64,000 bases of DNA, taken from contig NZ_AP017929.1 of NCBI RefSeq assembly GCF_002370355.1, positions 930,001-994,000 on the forward strand, in the 5' to 3' direction. The position numbers and the translations under genes were made by a program. Origin of the DNA: Latilactobacillus sakei subsp. sakei DSM 20017 = JCM 1157. Its GTDB lineage: Bacteria; Bacillota; Bacilli; Lactobacillales; Lactobacillaceae. The notes beneath the pieces are model-generated. The model was not told the DNA's origin. It ran no database searches and worked only from the letters and a program-made list of their open reading frames with translations. This document shows positions 49,354 through 59,196 of the stretch, one piece after another (the first letter of the stretch is position 1; each line of letters begins with the position of its first letter).

Positions 49354-50160
49354 ATGCCACAGATTACTAAAATTACCTCACAAAAACAAAAAGGGCGCTA
49401 TAACATTTTTATCGACGAGCAGTTTGCCTTTGGGGTGACTGAAAGTGTCTTAATCAAGTTTCGGCTTGCAAAAGGGCTCGAAATCGATAGTAGCTTACAA
49501 CGCGACATTCAAAAAGAAGACGACAATGCCAAGGCCTATCAACTGGCCTTGAATTATTTAAGTCACCAATTACGAACGGAAAAAGAATTAACACAACACT
49601 TGCGTGATCATGAAATTACGCCAGAAGGCATTGAAACCAGTTTGACAAAATTACGCGAACTACATTATTTGGATGATCAGGATTACGCGGACAGTTATGT
49701 TAGAACGGTGATTAATACTTCAGATAAGGGGCCTAAAGTGGTTCGACAAAAATTGATTCAAAAAGGGGTTAGTGCTAATCATATCGATCAAGCGTTGACG
49801 CTATATACAGACGAAGAACAAGTGACAGTCGGCTTAGCAACTGCCCAAAAGCTAGCGAAGAAGTACCGCCACAGTTCGTTCTTCGAACAACAACAAAAGA
49901 TTAAACAGGGCTTGATGCAAAAGGGCTTTGGTGGTGATAATTTAAGTCGGATTATTGACGAATTAGCGCTTGAAGAAGACAGTGATAGTGAAGCAGATGC
50001 ATTGGCAGCCCTTGGCGAGAAAAAATGGCGCCGTTATCGCCTATTAGAACCGCGCGAGCGGCGGATGAAGATGCAACAAGCACTTTACCGGAAAGGATTT
50101 AATATTGATGCAATCAACCGTTTCATCGACGACCAAGAAGTATCAGATGACACTGAGTGA
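49354..50160 (+). CDS. recX: Regulatory protein RecX
   Basis: Modulator of RecA filament activity, 268 aa, the longer Gram-positive form with tandem three-helix repeats. Typical text: GRYNIFIDEQFAFGVTESVLIKFRLAKGLEID, ALNYLSHQLRTEKELTQHLRDHEI, LHYLDDQDYADSYVRT, GPKVVRQKLIQKGVS and RRMKMQQALYRKGFNIDAINRFI. The ATG at 49354 has GGGAG 8 bases upstream; an in-frame start 11 codons earlier is inside the previous gene. It overlaps mutY by 14 bases. Confidence 0.92.
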   Translation: MPQITKITSQKQKGRYNIFIDEQFAFGVTESVLIKFRLAKGLEIDSSLQRDIQKEDDNAKAYQLALNYLSHQLRTEKELTQHLRDHEITPEGIETSLTKLRELHYLDDQDYADSYVRTVINTSDKGPKVVRQKLIQKGVSANHIDQALTLYTDEEQVTVGLATAQKLAKKYRHSSFFEQQQKIKQGLMQKGFGGDNLSRIIDELALEEDSDSEADALAALGEKKWRRYRLLEPRERRMKMQQALYRKGFNIDAINRFIDDQEVSDDTE

Positions 50161-51250
50161 ACGTGATGCGTTTCAGACTGCTTTTATGGCATGGTACGAC
50201 GAACATCGTCGCGATTTACCTTGGCGTCAAAATCAAGAACCTTACCGGGTCTGGTTGTCTGAAATTATGCTCCAACAAACGCAAGTCCAAACGGTGATTC
50301 CGTATTACGAACGCTTTTTAGCGACTTTTCCAACCGTTGAAGACCTAGCAGCTGCCCCAGAAGAGTTGCTCTTGAAAACTTGGGAAGGGCTAGGCTATTA
50401 TTCACGGGCGCGTAATTTACAAAAAGCGGCTAAGCAAGTAGTTGATGACTATCAGGGCAAATGGCCGCAAACATCTGCTGAGTTAGAAAAATTAGCCGGT
50501 ATCGGCCCGTATACAGCAGGCGCCATCGCCAGTATCTGTTTTGGCGAAGTGGTTCCCGCAATCGACGGGAATGCTTTTCGGGTCTTCAGTCGGTTATTAA
50601 AAATTGACGCTGATATTGCGAATCCGAAGAATCGTAGTATTTTTTACGACGCCATTTTACCGTTAATTCCCAAAGACCGACCTGGCGATTTCAACCAGGC
50701 TGTCATGGATTTTGGTTCGCAAGTTTGTACAGCCAAAAATCCAACGGTTGGGGACACCGAATTAGCACCATTTTTCAGAAGTTATCAAGATGGCACGTTG
50801 TTGGATTATCCGGTTAAAACGAAGAAGGCTAAACCAAAACCGGTTGCGCTTTTTGCGGTTGTGATTGAATCTGAAAAGGGCTTTTTATTCCAAAAGCGAC
50901 CTAGCACAGGTTTGCTGGCTAATTTAACGACCTATCCGTTGGTGATGGCAGAAGATTTACAGGATGATGAGTCTGAGTTATTAACGCCAGAAGAGCAAAT
51001 GACTCGAATTGAAGCCTACTTCAAAGAGGCGTATGGTTTAACATTAGCGCATTTAAAACCGGTGCCTGTCAAACCGGTGACGCACGTTTTTACCCATTTG
51101 AAGTGGACGATTACGTTGTTATCGGCGACGATTGCAAAAGACAGCGACTTGGCCTTTTTCCCAGGTGAATGGTATTCAAAAGCAGCTCTAGCAGAAATTG
51201 CAATGCCAACGGTTCAAAAGAAAATGGCGCAACGATTTGACTCACTTTAG
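50147..51250 (+). CDS. mutY: A/G-specific adenine glycosylase MutY lacking the Fe-S cluster
   Basis: Removes adenine mispaired with 8-oxoguanine. The 367-aa protein has the catalytic Glu in WLSEIMLQQTQVQTVI, the HhH motif LEKLAGIGPYTAGAI, the Asp in VPAIDGNAFRVFSRL and a C-terminal NUDIX-like domain (VALFAVVIESEKGFLFQKRP). The loop that usually reads C-x6-C-x2-C-x5-C has only one Cys (GSQVCTAKNPTVGDTELAPFF), so no [4Fe-4S] cluster can form. Start at 50147 chosen because protein homology begins near MTLSERDAF; the site is weak, and translation may be coupled to recX. Confidence 0.9.
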   Translation: MTLSERDAFQTAFMAWYDEHRRDLPWRQNQEPYRVWLSEIMLQQTQVQTVIPYYERFLATFPTVEDLAAAPEELLLKTWEGLGYYSRARNLQKAAKQVVDDYQGKWPQTSAELEKLAGIGPYTAGAIASICFGEVVPAIDGNAFRVFSRLLKIDADIANPKNRSIFYDAILPLIPKDRPGDFNQAVMDFGSQVCTAKNPTVGDTELAPFFRSYQDGTLLDYPVKTKKAKPKPVALFAVVIESEKGFLFQKRPSTGLLANLTTYPLVMAEDLQDDESELLTPEEQMTRIEAYFKEAYGLTLAHLKPVPVKPVTHVFTHLKWTITLLSATIAKDSDLAFFPGEWYSKAALAEIAMPTVQKKMAQRFDSL

Positions 51251-51336
51251 CGGTAGAAAGTTTTAGGTAATTTTGAGAGTCTTTGCTATAATGATAGGTG
51301 ATTATGAATAATAACCTTGGAAAGCCAGGTAGGTCG

Positions 51337-51873
51337 ATGAATGCACCTAAAGAAGGCGACTATATAGCGATTCAAAGTTATAAACACGATGGGAGTTTAC
51401 ACCGGACTTGGCGCGACACGATGGTTTTAAAAACCAGCGAGAACGCGGTCATTGGTTGTAACGATCATACCTTAGTTACAGAATCAGACGGCAGAAAGTG
51501 GGTCACGAGGGAGCCGGCACTTATTTATTTCCATAAGAAGTATTGGTTTAATGTTGTGGCCATGATTCGCGAAGGCGGCGTATCATATTATTGCAATTTG
51601 GCATCGCCACACGTTATGGATCAAGAAGCGTTGAAGTATATCGACTATGATTTAGACGTGAAGGTCTTTCCAAACGGAGAGAAACGCTTGTTAGACGTCG
51701 ATGAATATGAAGCGCATAGTGCGAAGTGGCACTATTCTGCCGAAACTGATCGGATATTGAAAGCCAATGTCAAAGTTTTGGTAGATTGGATCAACAATGG
51801 CAAAGGGCCATTTTCGAAGGAATATATTGATATCTGGTATAACCGATATCAAGAATTGGCTCACCACCGTTAG
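51337..51873 (+). CDS. ntdP: Nucleoside tri/diphosphatase, DUF402 (YgaC/NtdP-like)
   Basis: A 178-aa DUF402 protein similar to B. subtilis YgaC and staphylococcal NtdP, which hydrolyse nucleoside tri- and diphosphates. Conserved text: [90 protein letters not shown] and [19 protein letters not shown]. The start at 51337 fits the family N-terminus (MNAPKEGDY) and has AGGTAGG upstream; earlier in-frame starts at 51298 and 51304 are not preferred. A terminator follows. Confidence 0.88.
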   Translation: MNAPKEGDYIAIQSYKHDGSLHRTWRDTMVLKTSENAVIGCNDHTLVTESDGRKWVTREPALIYFHKKYWFNVVAMIREGGVSYYCNLASPHVMDQEALKYIDYDLDVKVFPNGEKRLLDVDEYEAHSAKWHYSAETDRILKANVKVLVDWINNGKGPFSKEYIDIWYNRYQELAHHR

Positions 51874-51896
51874 AACACTATTTAGTCTTAATAGCA

Positions 51897-51934
51897 AAAG
51901 AAGACCGCACAGATTGTGCGGTCTTCTTTTTTTG
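51897..51934. terminator. Terminator between convergent ntdP and GT8 genes
   Basis: AAAGAAGACCGCAC-AGATT-GTGCGGTCTTCTTTTTTT. Confidence 0.93.
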
Positions 51935-51941
51935 CTTTCTT

Positions 51942-53651
51942 TTAAGAATGATATTCATCAAAAGTGGTGTTTGCTCTAAAAGGCACCGGATTGTTATTTT
52001 CTAAAAAGCGGCTTTTATAAAAGCGATACTGAGGTGTATAAGGATGGGTTGAACTTTTATCCCAGGGTTTTTCTGAGCCACAAAAATGAATGAGTCCCGG
52101 TTCTTTTTGCGCACTTAGAAATTGACGGTTAATCCGTTCGGTCGGTGCAACGATAAAGTCCATCAAAATGCTAGTTTGGACGTTCCATTTGGGGTGTAAG
52201 TGAATCCAACGATCATGTAAAATCGCATTTAAGGCATCTTGGTCGTGAAATCGTAATTTTTGAGGGTATTCTTTAATGAAGGTCAAAATTTGTTCCGTTA
52301 TTTTTTGTTGGCGCCAGATGGTTAGGTTCATCAATAAAACACCGGCATTGAAGTAGCGAATACTTTTGTAGTCAATTGCCATTTGAGCCAATCGATTATG
52401 GAAGCCGGCATCTTCAACAGCGGCTACTGGTATGTTACCCAATTCAACGTCCCACAGACGCGCGAGATTTTCCAGACATAGTGTATCACAATCTAAATAG
52501 AGCACGCGTTCGATCTCGGGTAGTAGATTAGGAATCAGTAATCGGTAATAAGCAGTTTTTAAAACTTGTTCATCTTGAATGACCGCCGTTAGTGGTGTTT
52601 CGTTAACTTCAATAAAGGTTAATTCGGCATTAAAACTTTCAGTGATTTGGCGCAAGGTTGCCTGATCGCGAGCAGTTAGCTGATCGCTTAAAACAAAAAA
52701 GGCATAATGGCGGTTATCATCGTTATTATTCAGAATTGAGGCGTATAAAATCGCGAGGGGTTCCACAAAATTAGAATTAGCCGCAGAAACAATATTGATT
52801 TGATCACGTTTGTCAGCAGGTAGTTGTGATAAATAGACCTGATATTCGGACATATAAGGATGCTCTAAAAAGACTTCCCATGGTTTTTTCTCAGTGGTGA
52901 AGTGAATGATTTTAGGAGCCGTAATTGCCTGTTTAAAGAGTTGACTGTACTCATTATTAATTGGCTCATAGGTTTTAAATAAAATGGCATTTTGAACGTT
53001 CCACTTGGGAGCCAATAACTTAGTCCGTCCCGCCAAAACGACATTCAGCGCATCTTGGATATCATTAACACGGCGCCCAGGGTAAGGCACTAGCATCGCA
53101 AGAATTTTTTGGCTGATATGGTGTGTTTCCCAAAGCATGGTATCGATTATCAAAACGCCGGCATTAAAATAGATATTATTGGCTTGCGATTGGGGAACAC
53201 CAAGTCTTTTTAAGGTCAGTGCTTTACCAGGGTCAATGACCGCACCGATAATATTCCCCTCTAAATCACTGTCGTATAAAGGCGTTAAATCGGTTCGGAT
53301 GAGTGTGTCGAGATCAAGATAGAGTACTCGCTCAATATGTCTAGCGAGGAGGATTTGTGGTGCTAGAATTCGATAATAGGCAGTTTGGTCAAAATGATTA
53401 TTTCCTGGGAAATTTTTGATGCGACGGGGATTAATGGCAATAAATGAGACATGGTGAGGTAGCGTCATTAAGCGATTGACGGCGGACTTAGTTGCGTGGG
53501 AGAGGTCGCTACTCAAGACAAATAAATCAACAGCCGTTTCTAAAGCACAATGTTCTCGAATCGATTTAAGTGTCAGTAACAGCTGATCGGCGTATTGCTC
53601 GTCAGCAGCTACCATAATAGCAATCGTTTTGATGGCACTCATCTCCTTCAT
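51942..53651 (-). CDS. Tandem-domain family 8 glycosyltransferase
   Basis: A 569-aa protein made of two GT8 domains in a row (about 1-280 and 281-569). Each has its DxD motif: HIERVLYLDLDTLIRTDL (near residue 112) and EIERVLYLDCDTLCLENL (near 390). Each also shows an NAGVL segment (YFNAGVLIIDTMLW; YFNAGVLLMNLTIW) and an HF-x-G/T-x-x-KPW motif (IIHFTTEKKPWEV; LIHFCGSEKPWDK). Double GT8 proteins are uncommon. Family members transfer galactose or glucose in surface glycans or glycosylated adhesins. The exact start is uncertain: the ATG at 53651 has no clear site, and AAGGAG abuts the next ATG. Confidence 0.87.
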   Translation of the reverse strand: MKEMSAIKTIAIMVAADEQYADQLLLTLKSIREHCALETAVDLFVLSSDLSHATKSAVNRLMTLPHHVSFIAINPRRIKNFPGNNHFDQTAYYRILAPQILLARHIERVLYLDLDTLIRTDLTPLYDSDLEGNIIGAVIDPGKALTLKRLGVPQSQANNIYFNAGVLIIDTMLWETHHISQKILAMLVPYPGRRVNDIQDALNVVLAGRTKLLAPKWNVQNAILFKTYEPINNEYSQLFKQAITAPKIIHFTTEKKPWEVFLEHPYMSEYQVYLSQLPADKRDQINIVSAANSNFVEPLAILYASILNNNDDNRHYAFFVLSDQLTARDQATLRQITESFNAELTFIEVNETPLTAVIQDEQVLKTAYYRLLIPNLLPEIERVLYLDCDTLCLENLARLWDVELGNIPVAAVEDAGFHNRLAQMAIDYKSIRYFNAGVLLMNLTIWRQQKITEQILTFIKEYPQKLRFHDQDALNAILHDRWIHLHPKWNVQTSILMDFIVAPTERINRQFLSAQKEPGLIHFCGSEKPWDKSSTHPYTPQYRFYKSRFLENNNPVPFRANTTFDEYHS

Positions 53652-53711
53652 AGCTATTTATGATTAAGTGTAACAAGTTGCCAAAAGGCTTGTAAAATTA
53701 ACTGATTAGCG

Positions 53712-53741
53712 CACAAAAAAACCACCCTGAAGAAGGATGGT
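53712..53741 (-). terminator. Terminator after the frameshifted membrane gene
   Basis: Minus strand AACCATCC-TTCTTCA-GGGTGGTTTTTTT, moderate stem with T-run. Confidence 0.7.
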
Positions 53742-53783
53742 TGGGAAAATTATGTTCAAAACCAAAGCGCCTTGACTAGCACG

Positions 53784-54256
53784 CTAATCGTTTTCTACCG
53801 ATGTGTCTTGTTGAATTGTTAGTGTCTTGAAACCGAGGGCTGTTGCGATGCTAATTGAAGCAAAAATTGCGATAACACACCAACCGAGTAAGCTACCAGA
53901 GATAATTTGGATGGAAAGAAAGTCTCTTAGTAGATACGTTGCTAGGCAAAAGAGTACGAAATCTAAAACGAAGTTGCCAATTTTATAAGCAGTTGAACGA
54001 CTGATAATGAAGAAGTTCAAAATAGCATGCATAACAGGATTCTTAGTTTGTTCAGTCATAATTGTTAGTGGCCGTTCAAGCGGTACTTTTGTAAAGAGGA
54101 TCAGTGTTGCGCCGACGAGACCGCCAAAAATTGTACGATCCCAAGTAGCGCTATGCACAACCAAACTGTCATAAGCGATGGCAGCAATTGTAACAACTAA
54201 CAAATAAGGGATAACGAAAAAAATAGATTAACGAAAAATGTTTTTTGTTTAGACAT
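53784..54256 (-). pseudogene. Membrane protein with poly-T frameshift near the N-terminus
   Basis: The ATG at 54256 (AGAGAGG site) reads MSKQKTFFVNLFF, then stops after a run of seven T (54217-54223 on the minus strand). With eight T it would continue FVIPYLLVVTIAAIAYDSL, joining the long frame that carries the rest of the protein to 53784. Result: about 156 aa with four hydrophobic segments. Family not recognised. Either a recent slippage mutation, a phase-variable gene, or a sequencing error. Confidence 0.75.
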
Positions 54257-54331
54257 AATAAACCTCTCTTTGAAAACAGGGTCAGACTTTAATATTTATT
54301 ATAGGTTAAAGATTGTAAGAATGCCAACGGT

Positions 54332-54763
54332 TTATATGATCTTAATCATTTCTTGATGTAAAATACCGGCATCCAAGAAACGTTCCTTGTTAGTTGCTTG
54401 GTAGCCTAAGCGTTCATAAAATGGGACGGCTGTGACTTGAGCGTTTAAAATAAGGCCTTTATGACCGGCTTTTTTTGCGGATGCTTCAGCTGCTTGCATT
54501 AGCTCTAATCCAAGCCCTTGGTGCCGGTAAGCTTTCATTGTAGCGACCCGTTGCACGTGATAAAAGTCGTCCTCGGTCAATACGCGTAATGTGGCAACAG
54601 GTTGTTCATCTAGATAACCTGTGAAGTAGAGTGCTTGGTCTTCAAATTCATCGATTTCCATTTCAGCGGGGACCTTTTGTTCAGCGACAAAAACCGCTTG
54701 GCGAATAGCGAGACCATCTTGATAGTAAGGACTTGTTAAATCACGTGTTTGTTTAATTTGCAT
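54332..54763 (-). CDS. GNAT family N-acetyltransferase
   Basis: A 143-aa acetyl-CoA-dependent transferase. IRQAVFVAEQKVPAEMEIDEFEDQALYFTGYLDEQPVATLRV resembles the YjcF/ElaA-like group. The acetyl-CoA pyrophosphate loop is RVATMKAYRHQGLGLELMQAAE (residues about 72-93), and GLILNAQVTAVPFYERLGYQA closes the fold. No clear substrate. No strong site upstream of the ATG, which follows a short leader. Stands alone. Confidence 0.87.
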   Translation of the reverse strand: MQIKQTRDLTSPYYQDGLAIRQAVFVAEQKVPAEMEIDEFEDQALYFTGYLDEQPVATLRVLTEDDFYHVQRVATMKAYRHQGLGLELMQAAEASAKKAGHKGLILNAQVTAVPFYERLGYQATNKERFLDAGILHQEMIKII

Positions 54764-54890
54764 GAAAAAACCACCAATCGTTTGAATTTATGTAGCTTTA
54801 CAATGAAATTTGGTACAATAAAAATAATCTTTGTGTTTATAATAGCACAATTAGGCGTTATTTTCGATGAAGTCAAGTGGAGGAATGTTT

Positions 54891-55997
54891 ATGTTTGAGC
54901 GTTTGCGTCAATCAAAATTGTTGTTTTGGTCAACTGAATTATTAATCTTGGCCGTTTTAATTTTTGTTTGTACTAAAATTAGTTTCTTATTTGATCCAAT
55001 AGGGACCTTTATTTCAACCTTGTTTGGGCCAATCATTGGGGCAGGGTTATTGTTCTACCTATTTAATCCATTGATTAATTTACTGGGGAAGCTAAAAATA
55101 TCACGGAAATGGGCAATTGCGATTATTTTCATCGTCTTTTTCGGTGGGATTATCTTCATTGTAGCCTTAGCGATTCCGCAATTAATCCATCAAGTAACAC
55201 AAGTGGTAACGAATCTACCAGATTATGTGCATCGCTTGCAGGATATGATTGATAAGATCTCAACAAATCCGCATTTGAAGAATATCGATGTTAATAAATA
55301 CGTTAACCAATTAGACTTAAAACCTTCTAAGATTGCTGAAAACATCATGAAGAGTTTCACCAGTGGTTTCGGCAGCATGATTGGGGCCGTGACGAGTGTG
55401 ACAATTGGTGTCTTTACCGTACCAATCATGCTCTTTTATATGTTAAAAGACGGTCATCGACTCATTCCAAATATTCAAAAGATGTTACCAGATCGTTATA
55501 ACGATCAAGTCGCTGATTTATTACGTAAGATGGGTGCAACCATTTCAGCTTATATCGGCGGACAGGCGCTAGAATGTCTATTCGTCGGTGTTTTCACCTT
55601 TATTGGTTACCTGATTATTGGGATGCCATATGCCTACTTATTGGGCTTTATCGCCGGTGTTTCCAACATTATTCCATATCTTGGTCCTTATATTGGGATT
55701 GCACCTGCTTTAATTATTAGTTTATCAATTTCAATTCCGAAAACAATCATGGTGATTGTCGTAGTAGTTATTGTGCAACAAATTGATGGGAACTTGATTT
55801 ACCCTAATGTGATTGGCCGTTCCCTAGATATTCACCCATTAACGATTATCATTATCTTGTTAGTTGCCGGCAATATCTACGGTATTTTGGGGATGATTTT
55901 AGCAATTCCGTTTTATGCCGTTACCAAAACAGTCGTTGTTTATTTATACGATATTCAAGCTTTACGCACTAAAGTCGATAAAGCGACTAAATTATAA
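54891..55997 (+). CDS. AI-2E family transporter
   Basis: Integral membrane protein of 368 aa with about seven or eight helices. The family pattern is PIIGAGLLFYLFNPLINLLGK near residue 55, then the central VTIGVFTVPIMLFYMLKDGHRLIP. A late block reads YAYLLGFIAGVSNIIPYLGPYIGIAPALIISL, followed by GNLIYPNVIGRSLDIHPLTIII. The ATG at 54891 has GGAGG spaced by 7. The family (PerM/YtvI/TqsA) includes exporters of AI-2 and Na+/H+ antiporters, so the substrate is open. Confidence 0.9.
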   Translation: MFERLRQSKLLFWSTELLILAVLIFVCTKISFLFDPIGTFISTLFGPIIGAGLLFYLFNPLINLLGKLKISRKWAIAIIFIVFFGGIIFIVALAIPQLIHQVTQVVTNLPDYVHRLQDMIDKISTNPHLKNIDVNKYVNQLDLKPSKIAENIMKSFTSGFGSMIGAVTSVTIGVFTVPIMLFYMLKDGHRLIPNIQKMLPDRYNDQVADLLRKMGATISAYIGGQALECLFVGVFTFIGYLIIGMPYAYLLGFIAGVSNIIPYLGPYIGIAPALIISLSISIPKTIMVIVVVVIVQQIDGNLIYPNVIGRSLDIHPLTIIIILLVAGNIYGILGMILAIPFYAVTKTVVVYLYDIQALRTKVDKATKL

Positions 55998-56135
55998 TCG
56001 CACAAGACTGATTTGAAGGCGATTTTAACGACTCTTACTGGGTTGAATTTCCATTTTTGACTATGCTATACTGCATAGTAGGTCTTAATCGGCTCAATAC
56101 GATAATTTATAAGATGAAAGGTAGTGGATGTGACG

Positions 56136-57476
56136 ATGAATCCTGACCCTGGAAGTCCGGTGTGGGGACAGTTACTGTTGATTTTAATTTTAACCTTAGT
56201 GAATGCTTTTTTTGCCGCGGCAGAAATTGCGCTAGTATCACTAAGTCGCACGAAGATGGAGAACCAAGCAGAAAATGGCGATAAGAAGGCGCGCTTATTA
56301 GTGGAGGTTTTAAACCACTCCAATAATTTCTTAGCAACGATCCAAGTTGCCATTACGTTTGCTGGTTTCTTATCTTCAGCGAGTGCTGCCACAACCATTG
56401 CGGGTAGATTAGCACCCCTTTTAGGAAATGCGGCTTGGACGAAGGAAGCAGCCGTATTAATTGTGACGATTGTCTTATCCTATATCTCACTTGTTTTTGG
56501 GGAATTATATCCCAAACAAGTTGCCCTGCATCGCTCAGAAGCGATTGCCAAGGCGGCAGTTCAACCGATTCGCTTCATTGGCGTTTTATTGCGACCATTC
56601 GTTTGGTTGCTATCAGCGTCAACGACGGTTTTGATGAAGTTAACGCCAATTGATTTTTCTGAGACAGAACCCAAACTAACCCGTGAAGAGATGGTTCATA
56701 TGATCGAATCAGGGAAAAGTGCAGGGGTTTTAGAATCTGACGAGTACGAAATGTTAGAAGGGATTATTACCCTTAATAAGAAGATGGCCAGAGAGGTCAT
56801 GGTTCCCAGAACGGACGCCTTCATGGTGGATATCTGTGCGGACAATGACCAAAATATTGATGCTATTTTAGCACAACCATTTTCACGAATCCCAGTTTAT
56901 CGGGATGATAAAGATCAAATTGTAGGGATTGTTCACATCAAGAACCTACTAAGAGAAGCACGTGAGAAGGGCTTCTCAGAAACACAATTGGAAACAGTCA
57001 TGAAAGAACCCTTGTTTGTACCTGAAACAATTGTGATTGATGACTTATTATTCGAAATGAAACGCACTCAACTCCAGATGGCCATCTTGTTAGATGAATA
57101 TGGTGGCGTTGTTGGGCTAGTCACAATTGAAGATTTATTAGAAGAGATCGTTGGCGAGATTGAAGATGAATCCGATAAGGCGGATGTGTTGTATCAGAAG
57201 ATTGACGAGACCCACTACAAGGCAATGGGCCGGATGCCAATTAATGAATTTAATGATGCCTTTCAGACGGATATTCAAATCGCTGATGTTGATACGATTG
57301 CTGGGTTTATGATTACTGAGATTGGTGCAATTCCTGTCAGTGGTCATCCAGAATCAATCGATTTACCGAACGGCATTGTTTTAACAACTGGTTCGGTAGT
57401 CGGTTCACGTTTATTAGATTTGAAACTAACATTACCAACGACGGTCGCTGCAAAAGATGATGCGTCTGAGGCCTAA
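56136..57476 (+). CDS. CNNM/CorC family protein (hemolysin C-like, DUF21-CBS)
   Basis: Membrane protein of about 446 aa. An N-terminal DUF21 region with four hydrophobic segments begins LLILILTLVNAFFAAAEIALVSLSRTKMENQ. A tandem CBS pair lies at about 205-335 (VMVPRTDAFMVDICADNDQ; MAILLDEYGGVVGLVTIEDLLEEIVGEIEDE). A CorC_HlyC domain forms the C-terminus (MGRMPINEFNDAF). Family members are linked to Mg2+ or Co2+ efflux and sodium exchange. Several starts are possible (56124 GTG, 56130 GTG, 56136 ATG); AAAGG at about 56118 favours the last. prfC follows 30 bases later. Confidence 0.9.
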   Translation: MNPDPGSPVWGQLLLILILTLVNAFFAAAEIALVSLSRTKMENQAENGDKKARLLVEVLNHSNNFLATIQVAITFAGFLSSASAATTIAGRLAPLLGNAAWTKEAAVLIVTIVLSYISLVFGELYPKQVALHRSEAIAKAAVQPIRFIGVLLRPFVWLLSASTTVLMKLTPIDFSETEPKLTREEMVHMIESGKSAGVLESDEYEMLEGIITLNKKMAREVMVPRTDAFMVDICADNDQNIDAILAQPFSRIPVYRDDKDQIVGIVHIKNLLREAREKGFSETQLETVMKEPLFVPETIVIDDLLFEMKRTQLQMAILLDEYGGVVGLVTIEDLLEEIVGEIEDESDKADVLYQKIDETHYKAMGRMPINEFNDAFQTDIQIADVDTIAGFMITEIGAIPVSGHPESIDLPNGIVLTTGSVVGSRLLDLKLTLPTTVAAKDDASEA

Positions 57477-57506
57477 TGACTTTGGCACTAAAGAGAGGAT
57501 TTAACA

Positions 57507-59084
57507 ATGACACCAACTGAATTAAAAACGGCTGTTGAACGCCGGCGGACTTTTGCAATTATTTCCCATCCGGATGCTGGGAAAACAACAATTACTGAAC
57601 AACTCTTATTATTCGGGGGCGTGATTCGTCAAGCCGGAACCGTTAAAGGGAAGAAGAGTGGCCAGTTTGCGAAATCTGACTGGATGGATATTGAAAAGCA
57701 ACGTGGGATTTCCGTTACAAGTTCTGTGATGCAGTTCGATTACGCTGGTAAACGGATTAACATCTTAGATACGCCAGGGCATGAGGATTTCTCAGAAGAT
57801 ACTTACCGGACATTGATGGCGGTGGATGCCGCTGTCATGGTAATTGATTCTGCTAAAGGGATCGAACCCCAAACTAAGAAATTATTTAAAGTCTGCAAGA
57901 TGCGTGGTATTCCAATTTTCACATTCATGAATAAATTGGATCGTGATGGTCGCGAACCACTCGATTTAATTGCTGAATTAGAAGAATTATTGGATATCGA
58001 AGGTTGTGCTATGAACTGGCCAATCGGGATGGGTAAAGATTTACGTGGCCTATATGATATTGCTAACAAACGAATCGAAATGTATCGGCCAGAAGATGAA
58101 GCCAATCCTTATCTTGCTTTAGATGAAGAAGGCAAGATTGCTGGCGATAATCCTTTGAAGGAAGATTCTGTTTACACACAAGCACTAGATGACATCGAAT
58201 TAATCGGTGAAGCGGGTAATGCTTACGATCCCGCTAAAATTGCTACTGGTGATCAAACACCAATCTTCTTTGGTTCAGCCTTAACAAACTTTGGCGTTAA
58301 GACTTTCTTAGAAGCCTTTGTTGATATGGCACCAGCACCAGAAGCTCATCAAACACAAGAAGAAACACAAGTTGAACCAACGAATGAAGATTTCTCAGGG
58401 TTCATCTTCAAGATTCAAGCTAACATGAATCCAGCCCATCGTGATCGAATTGCCTTTGTACGGGTTTGTTCAGGTGAATTCCAACGCGGGATTGACGTGA
58501 CGTTGACGCGGACTGGTAAGAAGATGCGGTTGAATAACTCAACTGAATTTATGGCTGATGCTCGTGAACAAGTAACGAGTGCGGTTGCCGGTGATATTGT
58601 CGGGTTGTATGATACAGGGAACTTCCAAATCGGTGATACGATTCATACTGGTAAAGAAGCAATCTCGTTTGAAAAACTGCCACAATTTACACCAGAATTA
58701 TTTATGCGCGTCACTGCTAAAAACGTAATGAAGCAAAAATCATTCCATAAAGGGATTCAACAATTGGTTCAAGAAGGGGCCATCCAATTGTACAAGACAT
58801 ACACAACAAGCGACTATATTCTAGGTGCTGTTGGTCAATTACAATTTGAAGTTTTCCAATATCGGATGCAACATGAATATAATTCTGAAGTGATTATGGA
58901 ACCAATCGGCTCACGAACAGCTCGTTGGATTGATCCTGAAAAATTAGATCAAAGTATGTCATCATCACGGAACTTGCTGGTGAAAGATATTCACGACCAA
59001 CCACTCTTCTTATTTGAAAATAAATTTGCAGAACGCTGGTTCCAAGATAAGTACCCAGAAGTTAAATTAACAGCTAAATTATAA
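57507..59084 (+). CDS. prfC: Peptide chain release factor 3
   Basis: Translational GTPase of 525 aa that recycles RF1/RF2. G1 [15 protein letters not shown] (residues about 20-34), the switch region [21 protein letters not shown]3 [28 protein letters not shown], and G4 [12 protein letters not shown] distinguish RF3 from EF-G. AGAGAGG site upstream. Its stop codon is followed at once by a probable remnant of the structured repeat (59085-59117), then a terminator. Confidence 0.96.
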   Translation: MTPTELKTAVERRRTFAIISHPDAGKTTITEQLLLFGGVIRQAGTVKGKKSGQFAKSDWMDIEKQRGISVTSSVMQFDYAGKRINILDTPGHEDFSEDTYRTLMAVDAAVMVIDSAKGIEPQTKKLFKVCKMRGIPIFTFMNKLDRDGREPLDLIAELEELLDIEGCAMNWPIGMGKDLRGLYDIANKRIEMYRPEDEANPYLALDEEGKIAGDNPLKEDSVYTQALDDIELIGEAGNAYDPAKIATGDQTPIFFGSALTNFGVKTFLEAFVDMAPAPEAHQTQEETQVEPTNEDFSGFIFKIQANMNPAHRDRIAFVRVCSGEFQRGIDVTLTRTGKKMRLNNSTEFMADAREQVTSAVAGDIVGLYDTGNFQIGDTIHTGKEAISFEKLPQFTPELFMRVTAKNVMKQKSFHKGIQQLVQEGAIQLYKTYTTSDYILGAVGQLQFEVFQYRMQHEYNSEVIMEPIGSRTARWIDPEKLDQSMSSSRNLLVKDIHDQPLFLFENKFAERWFQDKYPEVKLTAKL

Positions 59085-59117
59085 GAGCATGCATTCCTAG
59101 TGGCTAAGCACGTTTTT
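59085..59117 (+). repeat. Possible internally deleted repeat copy H
   Basis: GAG directly after the prfC stop and an end TAAGCACGTTTTT match the family termini, but the core is missing. Position between stop and terminator equals that of copies C and G. Weak evidence. Confidence 0.35.
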
Positions 59118-59126
59118 AAACAATCA

Positions 59127-59175
59127 AAAAGAGGTCTTCTGACAAAATCGATTTTGTCAGAAGACCTCTTTTTAT
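59127..59175. terminator. prfC terminator
   Basis: AAAGAGGTCTTCTGACAAAAT-CG-ATTTTGTCAGAAGACCTCTTT, very long perfect stem; serves the convergent gene too. Confidence 0.95.
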
Positions 59176-59196
59176 ATAGCGTTGAAAAATGTTTTT

